Source: a virus
Strand: one strand, 5' to 3'
IMG/VR virus record: IMGVR_UViG_3300010354_000145
Location: 1 to 46,534 of that record
Length of the DNA: 46,534 bases
Made by a program: the position numbers and the translations under genes. This document shows positions 38,923 to 46,534 of this stretch, in pieces (within the stretch, counting starts at the first letter, position 1; every line of letters begins with the position of its first letter). The notes below the pieces were generated by a model. It saw only the letters and a program-made list of their open reading frames with translations. It was not told the DNA's origin and did no database searches.

Positions 38923-41079
38923 ATGGCGACTCCTCAATTATCTCCAGGCGTACTCGTCAGAGAGGTTGATCTAACTGTAGGAAGAGCTGATAATGTTTTA
39001 GATAATATTGGAGCAATTGCTGGTCCTTTTGCAATTGGTCCTGTTGATCAAGCGATTGATATTACAACCGAACAGCAATTAATCAATACTTTCGGAAAAC
39101 CACTTTCCACAGATGCACAATATGAATATTGGATGAGTGCATCTTCTTTCCTTTCATATGGTGGCGTTCTTAAAGTTGTAAGAACTAGCGGATCTACATT
39201 AAATAACGCCAACTCCACAAGAGCAGGTGTAAGCAGCAGCTCTTTAAGAATTAAAAATTATGATGATTACAACGCTAATTATTCTGCAGACACTGTAACA
39301 TGGGGAGTAGCAGCAAAAAATCCAGGAGCATGGGCAAATAAACTCAAAGTATGCTTAATTGATGATAAAGCAGACCAAACTCTGTCGATTGCATCAACAA
39401 CAGGTGTTTCTGTTGGGATGGGAGTAACAACTCCTCTTACAAATCAAGTCATTCCAGGACTAGGCACTACAACAACTTTTACTGGATATTTAAAAGGAAT
39501 CATCACTGGAGTTGGTGCTTCTACAATTGATGTTAAGATTGTATCTAGAGTAACTTCTGCTGGTGTTGAAACGGGAACAACATATTCACCAAGAGATCAA
39601 GCAAATTCATTTAGACCAGGAAACACCGTTTCTGTTATAAATTCATCTGGTGTTGGTGTTGCTACTGCTACTCTTGGATCATCAGAAAATGATGTTCTTG
39701 ATTGGTATGATCAACAAACTCTTGGTCTTACAAATTCTCTAGTTTATTGGAAATCAATTGCTCCTAAACCAATATCAAGCAATTATTCACTTTCTAGACA
39801 AGGCAAAAATGATGGTCTCCATGTTGTTATTGTGGATGATCTTGGATCAGTAACTGGAATTCAGGGAAATCTTCTTGAGAAGCATTTATTCCTCTCTAAG
39901 GCATCTGATGCTATCTCTGCAGAAAATTCACCACAAAAAGTATTCTGGAAAGATTATCTAGCATTAAATTCTGCATACATTTATGCTGGCGATAATCCTT
40001 CCGATGGATCTGATGGATTTGTAGCAGCATCTGGATTTAGTTCTGGATTTGCTGGAATTACAACTGCTTCTGGACTCTGGAATCAAAGTGCTCAAGGAGT
40101 TACTTATAACGTAATTGGAAACGCTACTTATAATTTAACTGGTGGCGTAGATTATTCAGCATCTGGTGGAATGACTGCTACCCTTGGTGACTTAATTACT
40201 TCATATGAACTTTTCTCTAACAAAGATGAAATTCAAGTTGATTATTTAATAAATGGTCCTGGACTTGCTAATAAAGCAGATTCTCAAGCAAAGGCAAATT
40301 ATCTAATTTCTCTTGCTGAATCTAGAAAAGATTGCGTAGCGGTTGCTTCACCTCATCGCGCAGACGTTGTTGATGTAACAAATACAACAACTCAAACCAA
40401 TAACGTTATTCAGTTCTTCTCACCACTTTCTTCTTCATCATATGCGGTATTTGATAGTGGTTATAAGTACACATACGATAGATTTAATAATAAGTTCCGT
40501 TACATCCCATGTAACGCTGATGTTGCTGGTTTGATGGTAAGAACAAATATTGTTTCTTATCCTTGGTTCTCACCAGCAGGTCAACAAAGAGGCATTTTAA
40601 ATAATGCAATTAAACTTGCATACAATCCAAATAAAGCACAAAGAGATCAACTTTATCCATTGAGAATTAACTCAATTGTAAATCAACCCGGAATTGGAAT
40701 TCTGCTCTTTGGTGATAAAACTGCTCTTGGATATGCATCTGCATTTGATAGAATTAATGTTCGTCGCTTGTTCCTTACTGTTGAGCAAGCACTTCAGAGA
40801 AGTGCCCAAGCACAACTATTTGAACTAAACGACGAAATCACAAGAGCAAACTTTAGAAACATCGTTGAACCATACCTCCGTGATGTTCAGGCAAAGAGAG
40901 GTCTCTATGGATTCCTTGTTGTTTGTGATGCATCAAATAACACACCTGATGTTATTGATAACAATGAATTCAGAGCTGATATTTATCTGAAACCTGCTAA
41001 ATCAATTAATTACGTAACACTTACTTTTGTTGCTACCAGAACTGGAGTAAGTTTTGAAGAAGTCGCTGGTACTGTTTGA
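38923..41079 (+). CDS. gp18: Tail sheath protein gp18
   Basis: A 718 aa protein (T4 gp18 is 659). The contractile sheath forms around the tail tube. N-terminus LSPGVLVREVDLTVGRADNV and FAIGPVDQAIDITTEQQLIN, and the C-terminal sheath core AFDRINVRRLFLTVEQALQR, NFRNIVEPYLRDVQAKRGLY, FRADIYLKPAKSINYVTLTF are typical. A variable region (about residues 145-260) of Thr/Gly/Val-rich sequence probably forms the outer protrusion domain. ACGGAG 8 bases upstream sets the start. Confidence 0.96.
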   Translation: MATPQLSPGVLVREVDLTVGRADNVLDNIGAIAGPFAIGPVDQAIDITTEQQLINTFGKPLSTDAQYEYWMSASSFLSYGGVLKVVRTSGSTLNNANSTRAGVSSSSLRIKNYDDYNANYSADTVTWGVAAKNPGAWANKLKVCLIDDKADQTLSIASTTGVSVGMGVTTPLTNQVIPGLGTTTTFTGYLKGIITGVGASTIDVKIVSRVTSAGVETGTTYSPRDQANSFRPGNTVSVINSSGVGVATATLGSSENDVLDWYDQQTLGLTNSLVYWKSIAPKPISSNYSLSRQGKNDGLHVVIVDDLGSVTGIQGNLLEKHLFLSKASDAISAENSPQKVFWKDYLALNSAYIYAGDNPSDGSDGFVAASGFSSGFAGITTASGLWNQSAQGVTYNVIGNATYNLTGGVDYSASGGMTATLGDLITSYELFSNKDEIQVDYLINGPGLANKADSQAKANYLISLAESRKDCVAVASPHRADVVDVTNTTTQTNNVIQFFSPLSSSSYAVFDSGYKYTYDRFNNKFRYIPCNADVAGLMVRTNIVSYPWFSPAGQQRGILNNAIKLAYNPNKAQRDQLYPLRINSIVNQPGIGILLFGDKTALGYASAFDRINVRRLFLTVEQALQRSAQAQLFELNDEITRANFRNIVEPYLRDVQAKRGLYGFLVVCDASNNTPDVIDNNEFRADIYLKPAKSINYVTLTFVATRTGVSFEEVAGTV

Positions 41080-41112
41080 TTAAGGTAAAAACCACAAGGA
41101 GGAACTTAAAAA

Positions 41113-41682
41113 ATGGCACACTCTATTCAGGATTTTAAATCAGCACTCATTGGTGGTGGCGCCCGCCCCAATTTATTTGAAGTAACTATTCCAGGAAATA
41201 TTCCAGGATCTGGTGTATTACCAAATAACTTTTCTCTACTTTGCAAATCAGCTGCACTTCCTGCTTCCAATATTGCTTCTATTGATGTACCTTTTAGAGG
41301 AAGAATTTTTAAGGTAGCAGGTGACCGTACTTTTGATACTTGGACAATTAATGTTATTAATGATCAAGATTTTGCAATTAGAAATGTAATGGAATCTTGG
41401 ATGCAATCCATTGGTCAATATGCTGATGGAAGCGGTTTTACAAACCCAGCAGATTACATGGTAAATGCTTATGTAAAACAATTCAAGAGAGGTAGAAGTA
41501 ATGTTGGTTTTGACACACCAACAGGATCCGGTCTTGAAGTTGCACAAACATACAAGTTTTATGATATTTTCCCAACTAACATTGCTGCAATTGATTTGTC
41601 ATATGATACATCAGATGCAATTGAAGAATTTACTGTAGAGTTCCAAGTTCAGTACTGGACTCCTACCAATGAAGAAGCATAA
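41113..41682 (+). CDS. gp19: Tail tube protein gp19
   Basis: A 189 aa protein (T4 gp19 is 163). It is the inner tube protein that conducts DNA. Diagnostic segments: FKSALIGGGARPNLFEVTIP, CKSAALPASNIASIDVPFRG, RTFDTWTINVINDQDFAIRN and the C-terminal DLSYDTSDAIEEFTVEFQVQ. The strong ribosome site AAGGAGG lies 10 bases before the ATG. It follows the sheath gene, as in T4. Confidence 0.95.
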   Translation: MAHSIQDFKSALIGGGARPNLFEVTIPGNIPGSGVLPNNFSLLCKSAALPASNIASIDVPFRGRIFKVAGDRTFDTWTINVINDQDFAIRNVMESWMQSIGQYADGSGFTNPADYMVNAYVKQFKRGRSNVGFDTPTGSGLEVAQTYKFYDIFPTNIAAIDLSYDTSDAIEEFTVEFQVQYWTPTNEEA

Positions 41683-41688
41683 TAAATA
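41680..41688 (+). promoter_or_regulatory. Late-type promoter motif before gp20
   Basis: TAATAAATA overlapping the gp19 stop codon, 27 bases before the gp20 ATG. Confidence 0.6.
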
Positions 41689-41715
41689 GTCTAAAGGAAA
41701 ATAACAAAATAAATT

Positions 41716-43398
41716 ATGGCAAGATTGTTTGGTTTTTCAATTGAAGATACAGAACCACTGTCTCCGAATGCGGTCAGTCCAGTACCTCCTAATAATGAGG
41801 ATGGAACTGACCACTATCTGAGCAGTGGTTTTTTTGGATCATATGTAGACATTGAGGGTGTTTATAGAACAGAATTTGATTTAATCAAGCGATATCGTGA
41901 AATGGCACTTCATCCAGAGTGTGATAGTGCAATTGAAGATATTGTAAATGAAGCAATTGTATCAGACACAAATGATACTCCAGTAGAAATTGAGCTATCA
42001 AATCTTAATGCTAGTGATGGTATTAAGAAAAAAATCAGGCAAGAATTTAAATATATTTTATCACTTTTAGATTTTGATAAAAAGTCTCATGAGATTTATA
42101 GAAACTGGTATGTTGATGGAAGACTTTACTATCACAAAATGATCGACTTTAAGAATCCTCACGAAGGAATTCAAGAGTTGCGTTACATAGATCCAATGAA
42201 AATGAGATATGTAAGGCAGCAAAAGAAAAGTGAGAAAGACAAATATAGATTATCAAATATTAATGCGGATAATCCGATGGATTTTGAGTTTCCCGAAATT
42301 GAGGAATATTTCATTTATAATCCAAAAATGACTTATCCATCAAGTAATCCATCATCATTGGGTGGAACTGCTGGAATTAAAATGTCCAAGGATTCTATCA
42401 CTTATTGCACTTCAGGTCTTGTAGATAGAAACAAGGGATCAACACTTTCATATCTTCATAAAGCAATTAAGTCTCTCAATCAACTTAGAATGATTGAAGA
42501 CTCTCTAGTTATTTACAGATTGTCCCGTGCTCCAGAACGTAGAATTTTCTATATTGACGTTGGTAATCTACCCAAAGTAAAGGCAGAACAATATCTTCGT
42601 GATGTAATGATGCGTTATCGTAACAAACTTGTTTACGATGCAAATACTGGTGAAATTCGTGATGATAAAAAATTCATGGCGATGCTTGAAGATTTTTGGC
42701 TTCCAAGAAGAGAAGGTGGTAGAGGAACTGAAATTTCGACCCTTCCTGGCGGTCAGAATCTTGGAGAAATTACTGATATTGAATACTTTAAGAAAAAACT
42801 TTATCGTTCCCTAAATGTTCCACCATCGAGAATGGATGGAGAAGGTGGATTTAATCTTGGACGTTCTTCAGAAATTCTTCGTGATGAAGTTAAGTTCAGT
42901 AAGTTTGTTGCTCGTTTGAGAAAGAGATTCTCATATATGTTCCACGATATGTTGAGAACTCAATTAATCCTCAAAAATATCATTACTCCTCAAGACTGGG
43001 ATATTATGGAGGAGCATATTCAGTATGATTTCTTATATGATAATCACTTTGCTGAACTCAAAGATGCAGAACTTCTTAACGAAAGATTGAATATGGTTCA
43101 GGTTGCAGAACCATATGTTGGAAAATATTTTTCTCAGGATTATCTAAGAAGAAAAATTCTTCGTCAGACTGATGAAGAAATTCTGGAACAGGATAAAATT
43201 ATGAAGAAAGAAATTAAAGATGGAATTATCCCTGATCCCAATGTACCTGTTGATCCTGCAACCGGTATGCCTTTAGGTCCAGAAACCGCAGGAATGGATT
43301 TGGGTCAATTAGTAATGGAACCAAACATTGATGCTCAAGGTGCTGCAACAGAAGCAAGTGGGAAAATAGCGGAAATGCCCAAGGGTGGCGAGATATAA
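41716..43398 (+). CDS. gp20: Portal protein gp20
   Basis: A 560 aa protein (T4 gp20 is 524). It is the dodecameric portal at the head vertex and docking site of gp17. Recognisable: YREMALHPECDSAIEDIVNE, FKYILSLLDFDKKSHEIYRN, WYVDGRLYYHKMID, DSLVIYRLSRAPERRIFYID and the block SLNVPPSRMDGEGGFNLGRS, the region used as the cyanophage gp20 marker. The C-terminus (PDPNVPVDPATGMPLGPETA onward) is Pro/Gly-rich and flexible. Followed by the prohead core gene. Confidence 0.97.
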   Translation: MARLFGFSIEDTEPLSPNAVSPVPPNNEDGTDHYLSSGFFGSYVDIEGVYRTEFDLIKRYREMALHPECDSAIEDIVNEAIVSDTNDTPVEIELSNLNASDGIKKKIRQEFKYILSLLDFDKKSHEIYRNWYVDGRLYYHKMIDFKNPHEGIQELRYIDPMKMRYVRQQKKSEKDKYRLSNINADNPMDFEFPEIEEYFIYNPKMTYPSSNPSSLGGTAGIKMSKDSITYCTSGLVDRNKGSTLSYLHKAIKSLNQLRMIEDSLVIYRLSRAPERRIFYIDVGNLPKVKAEQYLRDVMMRYRNKLVYDANTGEIRDDKKFMAMLEDFWLPRREGGRGTEISTLPGGQNLGEITDIEYFKKKLYRSLNVPPSRMDGEGGFNLGRSSEILRDEVKFSKFVARLRKRFSYMFHDMLRTQLILKNIITPQDWDIMEEHIQYDFLYDNHFAELKDAELLNERLNMVQVAEPYVGKYFSQDYLRRKILRQTDEEILEQDKIMKKEIKDGIIPDPNVPVDPATGMPLGPETAGMDLGQLVMEPNIDAQGAATEASGKIAEMPKGGEI

Positions 43399-43401
43399 AT
43401 A
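43394..43401 (+). promoter_or_regulatory. Late-type promoter motif before gp67
   Basis: Exact TATAAATA, the T4 late consensus, overlapping the gp20 stop codon, 25 bases before the 53 aa gene. Confidence 0.65.
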
Positions 43402-43426
43402 AAGAAAATTACTTAGGTATTAGAAA

Positions 43427-43588
43427 ATGGATGACCTTCTTGATATGATCGCCGCTGATGAGGCACCTTCTCAAATTAGCGACAAAATTAAAGAATTACT
43501 TTTTTCAAAATCAGCAGAAAAAATTGATGAATTTCGTCCTGCTGTAGCTATGAGTATGTTTGGACAAGAGGAACAAGAAGAGGAATGA
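43427..43588 (+). CDS. gp67: Prohead core protein gp67-like, 53 aa
   Basis: MDDLLDMIAADEAPSQISDK, IKELLFSKSAEKIDEFRPAV and an acidic end (MFGQEEQEEE) match, from memory, the small cyanophage prohead core protein named gp67 and lie at the T4 gp67 position between portal and protease. It is shorter than T4 gp67 (80 aa). It is a scaffolding-core component degraded by gp21 during head maturation. The next gene starts two bases after its stop. Confidence 0.8.
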   Translation: MDDLLDMIAADEAPSQISDKIKELLFSKSAEKIDEFRPAVAMSMFGQEEQEEE

Positions 43589-43589
43589 T

Positions 43590-43910
43590 ATGAAATCTTT
43601 CAGGCAATTTATCTCAGAATCAGTTAATATTGCTGGCGATTTCACAGGAAATCTTTACATTAACTCGCAACAAGAACAACCACAACAAGTTGGTGAAGAA
43701 TATGTTGCAGATGTAATGTGGAATGGAAGTTTATATCGTTTAGAATTAGTTACTAAGACTGGAATTCCATCAGTAAGAGATCTTGGTGAACAATTACAAT
43801 CCGATTATCCCGGAGCAGTTGTTCATCAAATTTATCCAGTTACAGAAAAGAATTTAAACATCAAAAACGCACAAAGATATCACCCATCAAAATTGGAATG
43901 GATTGATTAA
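43590..43910 (+). CDS. Head core/internal-type protein, 106 aa (gp68 position)
   Basis: ATG 43590 gives MKSFRQFISESVNIAGDFTG. The opening MKxFxxF(I/L)xE resembles T4 internal-protein capsid-targeting sequences, and ISE at residues 8-10 fits the gp21 (I/L)xE cleavage rule. Residues 40-90 (VADVMWNGSLYRLELVTKTG, LGEQLQSDYPGAVVHQIYPV) share a layout with a domain of the 583 aa protein. By position it corresponds to gp68. A longer reading from 43560 overlaps gp67 and is not needed. Its TAA overlaps the next ATG. Confidence 0.7.
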   Translation: MKSFRQFISESVNIAGDFTGNLYINSQQEQPQQVGEEYVADVMWNGSLYRLELVTKTGIPSVRDLGEQLQSDYPGAVVHQIYPVTEKNLNIKNAQRYHPSKLEWID

Positions 43911-45184
43911 TGGCTCAGTGGAATAAAAAGACTCAAGATTTTTTAGATCAAGAAAGATCTTTATTTGAAGTTTTTAATATCGCAGATCACTGGGGTAACC
44001 AGACAGACTGGAGACCTCAGTTTTCTAATAACAACAGACTTAAGACTGCACCTTTCCAAACAGTTTTCTTTAATACTTTCCAATATGGTAAAGAGACTGA
44101 TGTTTGGGATGAGAGAATAGTTGGAGTTGGAACTGCAACTTGGAACCAATATTCCAGTAATATAATTATGCAAGTTGGTTCTACCGCTGGTAGTAAAGTT
44201 ACCAGACAAACCAAACATGTGATGAGATATATTCCAGGCAGACCAGCAACACTTGCATTTGCAATTCGTCTTGATACTCCACAGGTCGGTATTCGCAGAA
44301 GATTTGGTTTATTTGATGATAATAACGGTGCATACTTTGAGGATAATGGAGGAACATATTCTTATGTGATTCGCACTAGTACATCTGGAATTACTACAGA
44401 AATAAGAGTTGGTAGAAATGAATGGAATGGCGAAAAGTTTGATGGTAATGGTTGGACTGGTGTAACTGCAGATCCAACAAAACAACAGATGATTTCTATC
44501 AACTACGAATGGTATGGTGCAGGAACTGTAGATTTTGCTTGGTTGATGAAGGGAGAAACTATCAAGAGTCATACTTTTGATAACTCAAATACAAATAATT
44601 TTGTTTGGTGTTCTAGTCCCTTTCTCCCAATTCGCTGTGAGATTGAGAATGTAACTGGTGTTGCAGGAACGCATTATCTTTATCAGGGTTCAAATTCTCT
44701 AATTCAAGAAGGTGGAGCAGATAAACTTGGAACTCTTTTGAGTCAGTCTAATGGTATTACTGGAACCACAATGGCGGTTGCAAATACATTCTATCCGATC
44801 ATCAGTTTAAGACTCAAATCATCTGCTTTAAATTCAGTAATGCTTATGAGATCACTGCAAGCAGTAACAAATGATAATACTAATATTTACTGGAAAGTTT
44901 TGCAGAACACAACATTAACCAATCCAAACTGGACAAATCATGCAGATCCAGATTCATTTATTCAATATGATACTTCTGCAACTGCACTTTCTGGTGGTAG
45001 AGATATTCTTTCTGGATTTGTAGTATCTGGTGGTTCTACTCTGATTGAGATTGATAGACTTGCAGATTTGCAGATTGGAAGATCTGGTATTGGAACAATC
45101 AGTGATACGATTACACTTGCTTGTGCATCTCCCAATACTAACAAAGCAGCACTTGCGGTGTTAAACTGGATTGAACAAAGGTAA
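43910..45184 (+). CDS. Probable virion structural protein, 424 aa
   Basis: ATG overlaps the preceding stop (TAATGG). The N-terminus QDFLDQERSLFEVFNIADHW resembles, from memory, the beginning of several cyanophage virion proteins. The middle is beta-rich (KHVMRYIPGRPATLAFAIRL, GIRRRFGLFDDNNGAYFEDN, KQQMISINYEWYGAGTVDFA) in a lectin/concanavalin-like jellyroll style; the C-terminus has GGRDILSGFVVSGGSTLIEI. No signal or membrane segment. Position between core genes and gp21 suggests a head decoration or fibre protein expressed late. Function inferred. Confidence 0.65.
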   Translation: MAQWNKKTQDFLDQERSLFEVFNIADHWGNQTDWRPQFSNNNRLKTAPFQTVFFNTFQYGKETDVWDERIVGVGTATWNQYSSNIIMQVGSTAGSKVTRQTKHVMRYIPGRPATLAFAIRLDTPQVGIRRRFGLFDDNNGAYFEDNGGTYSYVIRTSTSGITTEIRVGRNEWNGEKFDGNGWTGVTADPTKQQMISINYEWYGAGTVDFAWLMKGETIKSHTFDNSNTNNFVWCSSPFLPIRCEIENVTGVAGTHYLYQGSNSLIQEGGADKLGTLLSQSNGITGTTMAVANTFYPIISLRLKSSALNSVMLMRSLQAVTNDNTNIYWKVLQNTTLTNPNWTNHADPDSFIQYDTSATALSGGRDILSGFVVSGGSTLIEIDRLADLQIGRSGIGTISDTITLACASPNTNKAALAVLNWIEQR

Positions 45185-45194
45185 TTTTATTAAA

Positions 45195-45203
45195 TAATAA
45201 ATA
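45195..45203 (+). promoter_or_regulatory. Late-type promoter motif before the 185 aa gene
   Basis: TAATAAATA, 24 bases before the ATG of the 185 aa gene. Confidence 0.6.
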
Positions 45204-45227
45204 ACTAAAAGTGTACTATTTAAAATA

Positions 45228-45785
45228 ATGGCTCATAGACCAGTTGGGGTTGGTTCCTCATTTACTTTTTCTACAGGTGCTGCAACTACCGGTGCTAATT
45301 CATTCTCAGTTCAATCAAGTGTACTGAGAGTTGTTGCTGAAGGTGCAGGTGCATATGTAAAAATTGGAGTTGGAACTCCTTCTGCAACAAACGCAGATTA
45401 TTATGTTCCCGCAGGAAAGTCAGAAACTCTTGCGCTCACTAAAGCATCGAATCGTGTTGTTGGAATAACCACTGGAACAACAACAATTGTTACTGTTCCA
45501 GAAGGAACTCAAGTTCCATTTGGTGTTGGTGATTATGTAACGTTAACTGCAAGTGGGCAATCATATTATGATTTTACTCATAAAGAAGTCATATCAGTTG
45601 ATACTTCTTCAAATGTAGATGGATATTATCAAACAAGAATGACTGTTGCTAATAATTCTAGTGGGATTGTAACTGCATTTTCTTCAAGAGATGCAACTGT
45701 ATCGATTTCAAATAAAGTTTCTGCATATGGTGCAGGTTCAGGAACTCTTTACTACCAACAAGTACAAATCACAGGGCAAGCATAA
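45228..45785 (+). CDS. Probable virion decoration-type protein, 185 aa
   Basis: MAHRPVGVGSSFTFSTGAAT is followed by a Ser/Thr/Val/Gly-rich, apparently all-beta sequence: SSVLRVVAEGAGAYVKIGVG, SATNADYYVPAGKSETLALT, GVGDYVTLTASGQSYYDFTH, TLYYQQVQITGQ. Few charged residues and no Cys fit a stable capsid or tail surface protein. It has its own late-type motif. Its TAA overlaps the gp21 ATG (ATAATGA). Specific role unknown; head decoration is inferred from place and composition. Confidence 0.65.
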   Translation: MAHRPVGVGSSFTFSTGAATTGANSFSVQSSVLRVVAEGAGAYVKIGVGTPSATNADYYVPAGKSETLALTKASNRVVGITTGTTTIVTVPEGTQVPFGVGDYVTLTASGQSYYDFTHKEVISVDTSSNVDGYYQTRMTVANNSSGIVTAFSSRDATVSISNKVSAYGAGSGTLYYQQVQITGQA

Positions 45786-46435
45786 TGAAACTCATCACAG
45801 AAGAAATTGAATCAGTAGAAGTTATTACCGAAGAAAAAGACGGTAAAAAAACTCTTTATATTCAAGGTCCTTTCCTTCAAACCGAAGTTGTAAACAGGAA
45901 CGGTAGAATGTATCGTATGCCTGTAATGGAAAGAGAAGTGAAGCGTTATACTGAGCAATATGTAAACAAAGGTCGTGCTCTTGGAGAACTTGGTCACCCA
46001 GATGGTCCTACTGTAAATCTGGATCGCGTTTCTCATAAAATTGTTTCTCTCCATAAAGAAGGAAATAATTTCATTGGTAAAGCACAAATTCTTTCCACAC
46101 CAATGGGTAAGATTGCCGAATCACTTTTGAAAGAAGGTGTTACTCTTGGAGTTTCTTCTCGTGGTATTGGTTCAGTCAGACCAACCAGGGAAGGATATAC
46201 TGAAGTTGGTGAAGATTTTATGCTTGCAACCGCTGCTGATATTGTTGCTGATCCCTCTGCACCTGATGCTTTTGTTCAGGGAATTATGGAAGGTAAGGAA
46301 TGGATCTGGGATGGTGGTATGTTAAGAGAAAAAGTTGCAGAAAACACTAAACGTAGAATAAATACTCTCGTTGATAATGGTGTTCTTGAAGAATATAAGT
46401 TATCTCTTTTTAATGAGTTTTTAAACTCATTGTAA
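45785..46435 (+). CDS. gp21: Prohead core protease gp21
   Basis: A 216 aa protein (T4 gp21 is 212). It is the serine-type protease that matures the T4-type prohead, cutting gp22, gp23, gp67/68 and internal proteins after (L/I)xE. Catalytic candidates: His71 in GELGHPDGP, Ser124/125 in LGVSSRGIG, Asp152/156 in ATAADIVADPSAPDAF. The N-terminus MKLITEEIESVEVITEE contains ITE sites compatible with self-cleavage. ATG overlaps the preceding stop. Confidence 0.95.
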   Translation: MKLITEEIESVEVITEEKDGKKTLYIQGPFLQTEVVNRNGRMYRMPVMEREVKRYTEQYVNKGRALGELGHPDGPTVNLDRVSHKIVSLHKEGNNFIGKAQILSTPMGKIAESLLKEGVTLGVSSRGIGSVRPTREGYTEVGEDFMLATAADIVADPSAPDAFVQGIMEGKEWIWDGGMLREKVAENTKRRINTLVDNGVLEEYKLSLFNEFLNSL

Positions 46436-46445
46436 TTTATTAAAT

Positions 46446-46453
46446 TATAAATA
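46446..46453 (+). promoter_or_regulatory. Late-type promoter motif before gp22
   Basis: TATAAATA, 37 bases before the ATG at 46491; ACGGAGAG, 7-14 bases before that ATG, supplies a ribosome site. Confidence 0.6.
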
Positions 46454-46490
46454 AATATAGTTTATAACTAAGGTTAAACGGAGAGTTCAA

Positions 46491-46534
46491 ATGTCTCGTG
46501 GAGATTTACAAGAAATGGAAGTAGGCACAAAGCA
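46491..46534 (+). CDS. gp22: Prohead scaffold gp22, N-terminal fragment (3' partial)
   Basis: Fourteen codons remain before the window edge: MSRGDLQEMEVGTK. Order (gp21 then gp22 then gp23 in T4-like phages), a late-type motif and a ribosome site CGGAGAG support gp22, the main scaffolding core protein; the start also looks like that of cyanophage gp22 from memory. Too little sequence for certainty. Confidence 0.65.
   Translation, partial: MSRGDLQEMEVGTK

Noticed and set aside
1-46534. Integrase, transposase or insertion-sequence ends.
   Set aside because: No such coding motifs or terminal inverted repeats with target duplications were seen.

Overview
This window is part of the genome of a T4-like (Kyanoviridae-type) myovirus, almost certainly a cyanophage of Synechococcus or Prochlorococcus. 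The evidence is a nearly complete T4 structural cassette in canonical order: gp25, gp6, gp7, gp8, DUF4815-type wedge/fibre proteins, gp13, gp14, gp15, gp16, gp17, gp18, gp19, gp20, gp67, gp21 and the start of gp22. Several small proteins of the kind that recur in marine cyanophages accompany it. All genes I can support are on the + strand. I see no tRNA, CRISPR array, integrase or transposase.

Bases 1-4300 are an accessory, early-type region. It is visibly richer in G+C than the rest and is packed with 36-104 aa genes, many overlapping as TGATG/ATGA stop-starts. Five copies of a promoter-like element with an identical 16-base core (AAAGTGTCCCTATAGT) each head a mini-operon of 2-5 tiny genes. 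The region also holds a strong rho-independent terminator (2828-2854), a roughly 300 bp non-coding stretch with inverted and iteron-like repeats, a consensus sigma70 promoter (3160-3188) and a possible structured RNA (3935-4003).

Bases 4300-6730 carry conserved small cyanophage genes and a glycosyltransferase-like protein. Bases 6757-31313 encode the baseplate. It is dominated by a 4001-residue gp7-like protein, enlarged about fourfold over T4 gp7 by repeated beta-rich modules and a YHYH domain. Next comes an apparently dissected DUF4815 fibre protein: a 1784 aa N-terminal part ending in a poly-proline linker and the first half of an S74 chaperone domain, a 110 aa ORF with the rest of S74 plus a frameshifted RCC1-like fragment, and an 834 aa C-terminal part.

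Bases 31313-38840 encode the neck and packaging proteins. gp14 carries an inserted GxGY repeat domain and gp15 a C-terminal extension. Two Lys/Cys-rich genes that look like head-internal proteins sit between the small and large terminase genes. Bases 38923-46534 encode sheath, tube, portal, prohead core and protease. Two probable virion proteins (424 and 185 aa) are inserted between the core genes and gp21, and the window ends just inside gp22.

Motifs close to the T4 late promoter (TAATAAATA or TATAAATA) lie 16-37 bases before gp25, gp8, gp15, gp18, gp19, gp20, gp67, the 185 aa gene and gp22. This fits late expression of the structural genes and a different, repeat-borne promoter class for the small accessory genes. 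The most novel-looking features are the repeat-driven mini-operons, the split S74/RCC1 insertion within the fibre protein, the beta modules shared among baseplate and neck proteins, and the mosaic candidate internal proteins between gp16 and gp17.
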